Program-made: the position numbers and the translations under genes
Notes under the pieces: model-generated
Databases searched by the model: none
Told to the model about the DNA's origin: nothing
Seen by the model: the letters and a program-made list of their open reading frames with translations, nothing else
In this document: positions 6,406 to 6,475 of the stretch, in pieces
Layout: every line of letters starts with the position of its first letter
How positions within the stretch are numbered: position 1 is the stretch's first letter
NCBI GenBank assembly: GCA_029266795.1
Contig: JAQSWE010000152.1
Location: 1-6,475 of the forward strand
Direction of reading: 5' to 3'
From: Alphaproteobacteria bacterium
Lineage (GTDB): Bacteria; Pseudomonadota; Alphaproteobacteria; Micavibrionales; UBA2020
Length of the DNA: 6,475 nucleotides

Positions 6406-6475
6406 TTACACAATTCCTTTATGGCGCAGGTTCAGGATTTCGTCAGGTGTCATTTCGAGTTCTTTGGAAAGTATT
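6406..6475 (-). CDS. C-terminal end of an upstream gene, possibly a CaiB/BaiF-type CoA-transferase
   Basis: The frame entering from the right edge is open for 23 codons. It reads ILSKELEMTPDEI, then LNLRHKGIV, and stops at TAA 6408-6406, one base before the pyrB ATG. The pyrB Shine-Dalgarno lies within these last codons, a common arrangement for coupled genes, which supports this being a real gene end. The pattern 'hL..EL.hs.dEI..LR..Ghh-end' resembles the extreme C-terminus of class III (CaiB/BaiF, formyl-CoA transferase-like) CoA-transferases. That resemblance is from memory over about 20 residues and should be treated as a suggestion only. Neither a catalytic domain nor a start is within the window. 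Confidence 0.55.
   Translation of the reverse strand, partial: ILSKELEMTPDEILNLRHKGIV
6415..6419 (-). promoter_or_regulatory. Ribosome binding site of pyrB
   Basis: Minus-strand AAGGA ends 10 nt before ATG 6404. It decides the start, because the same sequence is only 1 nt from the alternative TTG at 6413. It is embedded in the last codons of the upstream gene. Confidence 0.65.

Overview
The window is a compact run of genes, all on the minus strand, from a bacterium that is most probably an alphaproteobacterium. The order pyrB – (one gene) – plsY – dprA – topA – rnr is a familiar alphaproteobacterial arrangement, and the protein motifs and moderately high GC fit. I cannot place it below class level from sequence alone.

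In transcription order (high to low coordinates): the last 23 codons of an upstream gene, possibly a CaiB/BaiF-type CoA-transferase, end at 6406. Next come pyrB (aspartate carbamoyltransferase, pyrimidine synthesis), an HD-superfamily phosphohydrolase of the COG4339 type in the slot where many relatives carry pyrC, plsY (acyl-phosphate glycerol-3-phosphate acyltransferase, first step of phospholipid synthesis), dprA (RecA loader for incoming single-stranded DNA), topA (DNA topoisomerase I) and the 5' end of rnr (RNase R), which runs off the left edge. Junctions are tight: 1-nt gap, 1-nt overlap, 64-nt gap, 4-nt overlap, 63-nt gap. This suggests one or two transcription units with translational coupling. 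The only convincing promoter-like sequence is in the dprA–topA gap, where an exact TATAAT sits inside a 25-bp near-palindrome.

The most striking feature is in topA. An in-frame TAG at 664-666 interrupts the gene after codon 747, yet the same frame continues intact for about 150 more codons and encodes two conserved C-terminal DNA-binding repeats plus a lysine-rich tail. The cause could be a recent nonsense mutation, a sequence error, stop-codon readthrough, or reinitiation at a GTG three bases beyond the stop. Two neighbouring genes (dprA and the HD gene) use TAG as their ordinary stop, which argues against genome-wide reassignment of TAG. I see no RNA genes, mobile elements, CRISPR array or clear terminator. 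Apart from the topA interruption and some local oddities, this is a housekeeping region, and I find no evidence of a new multi-gene system.
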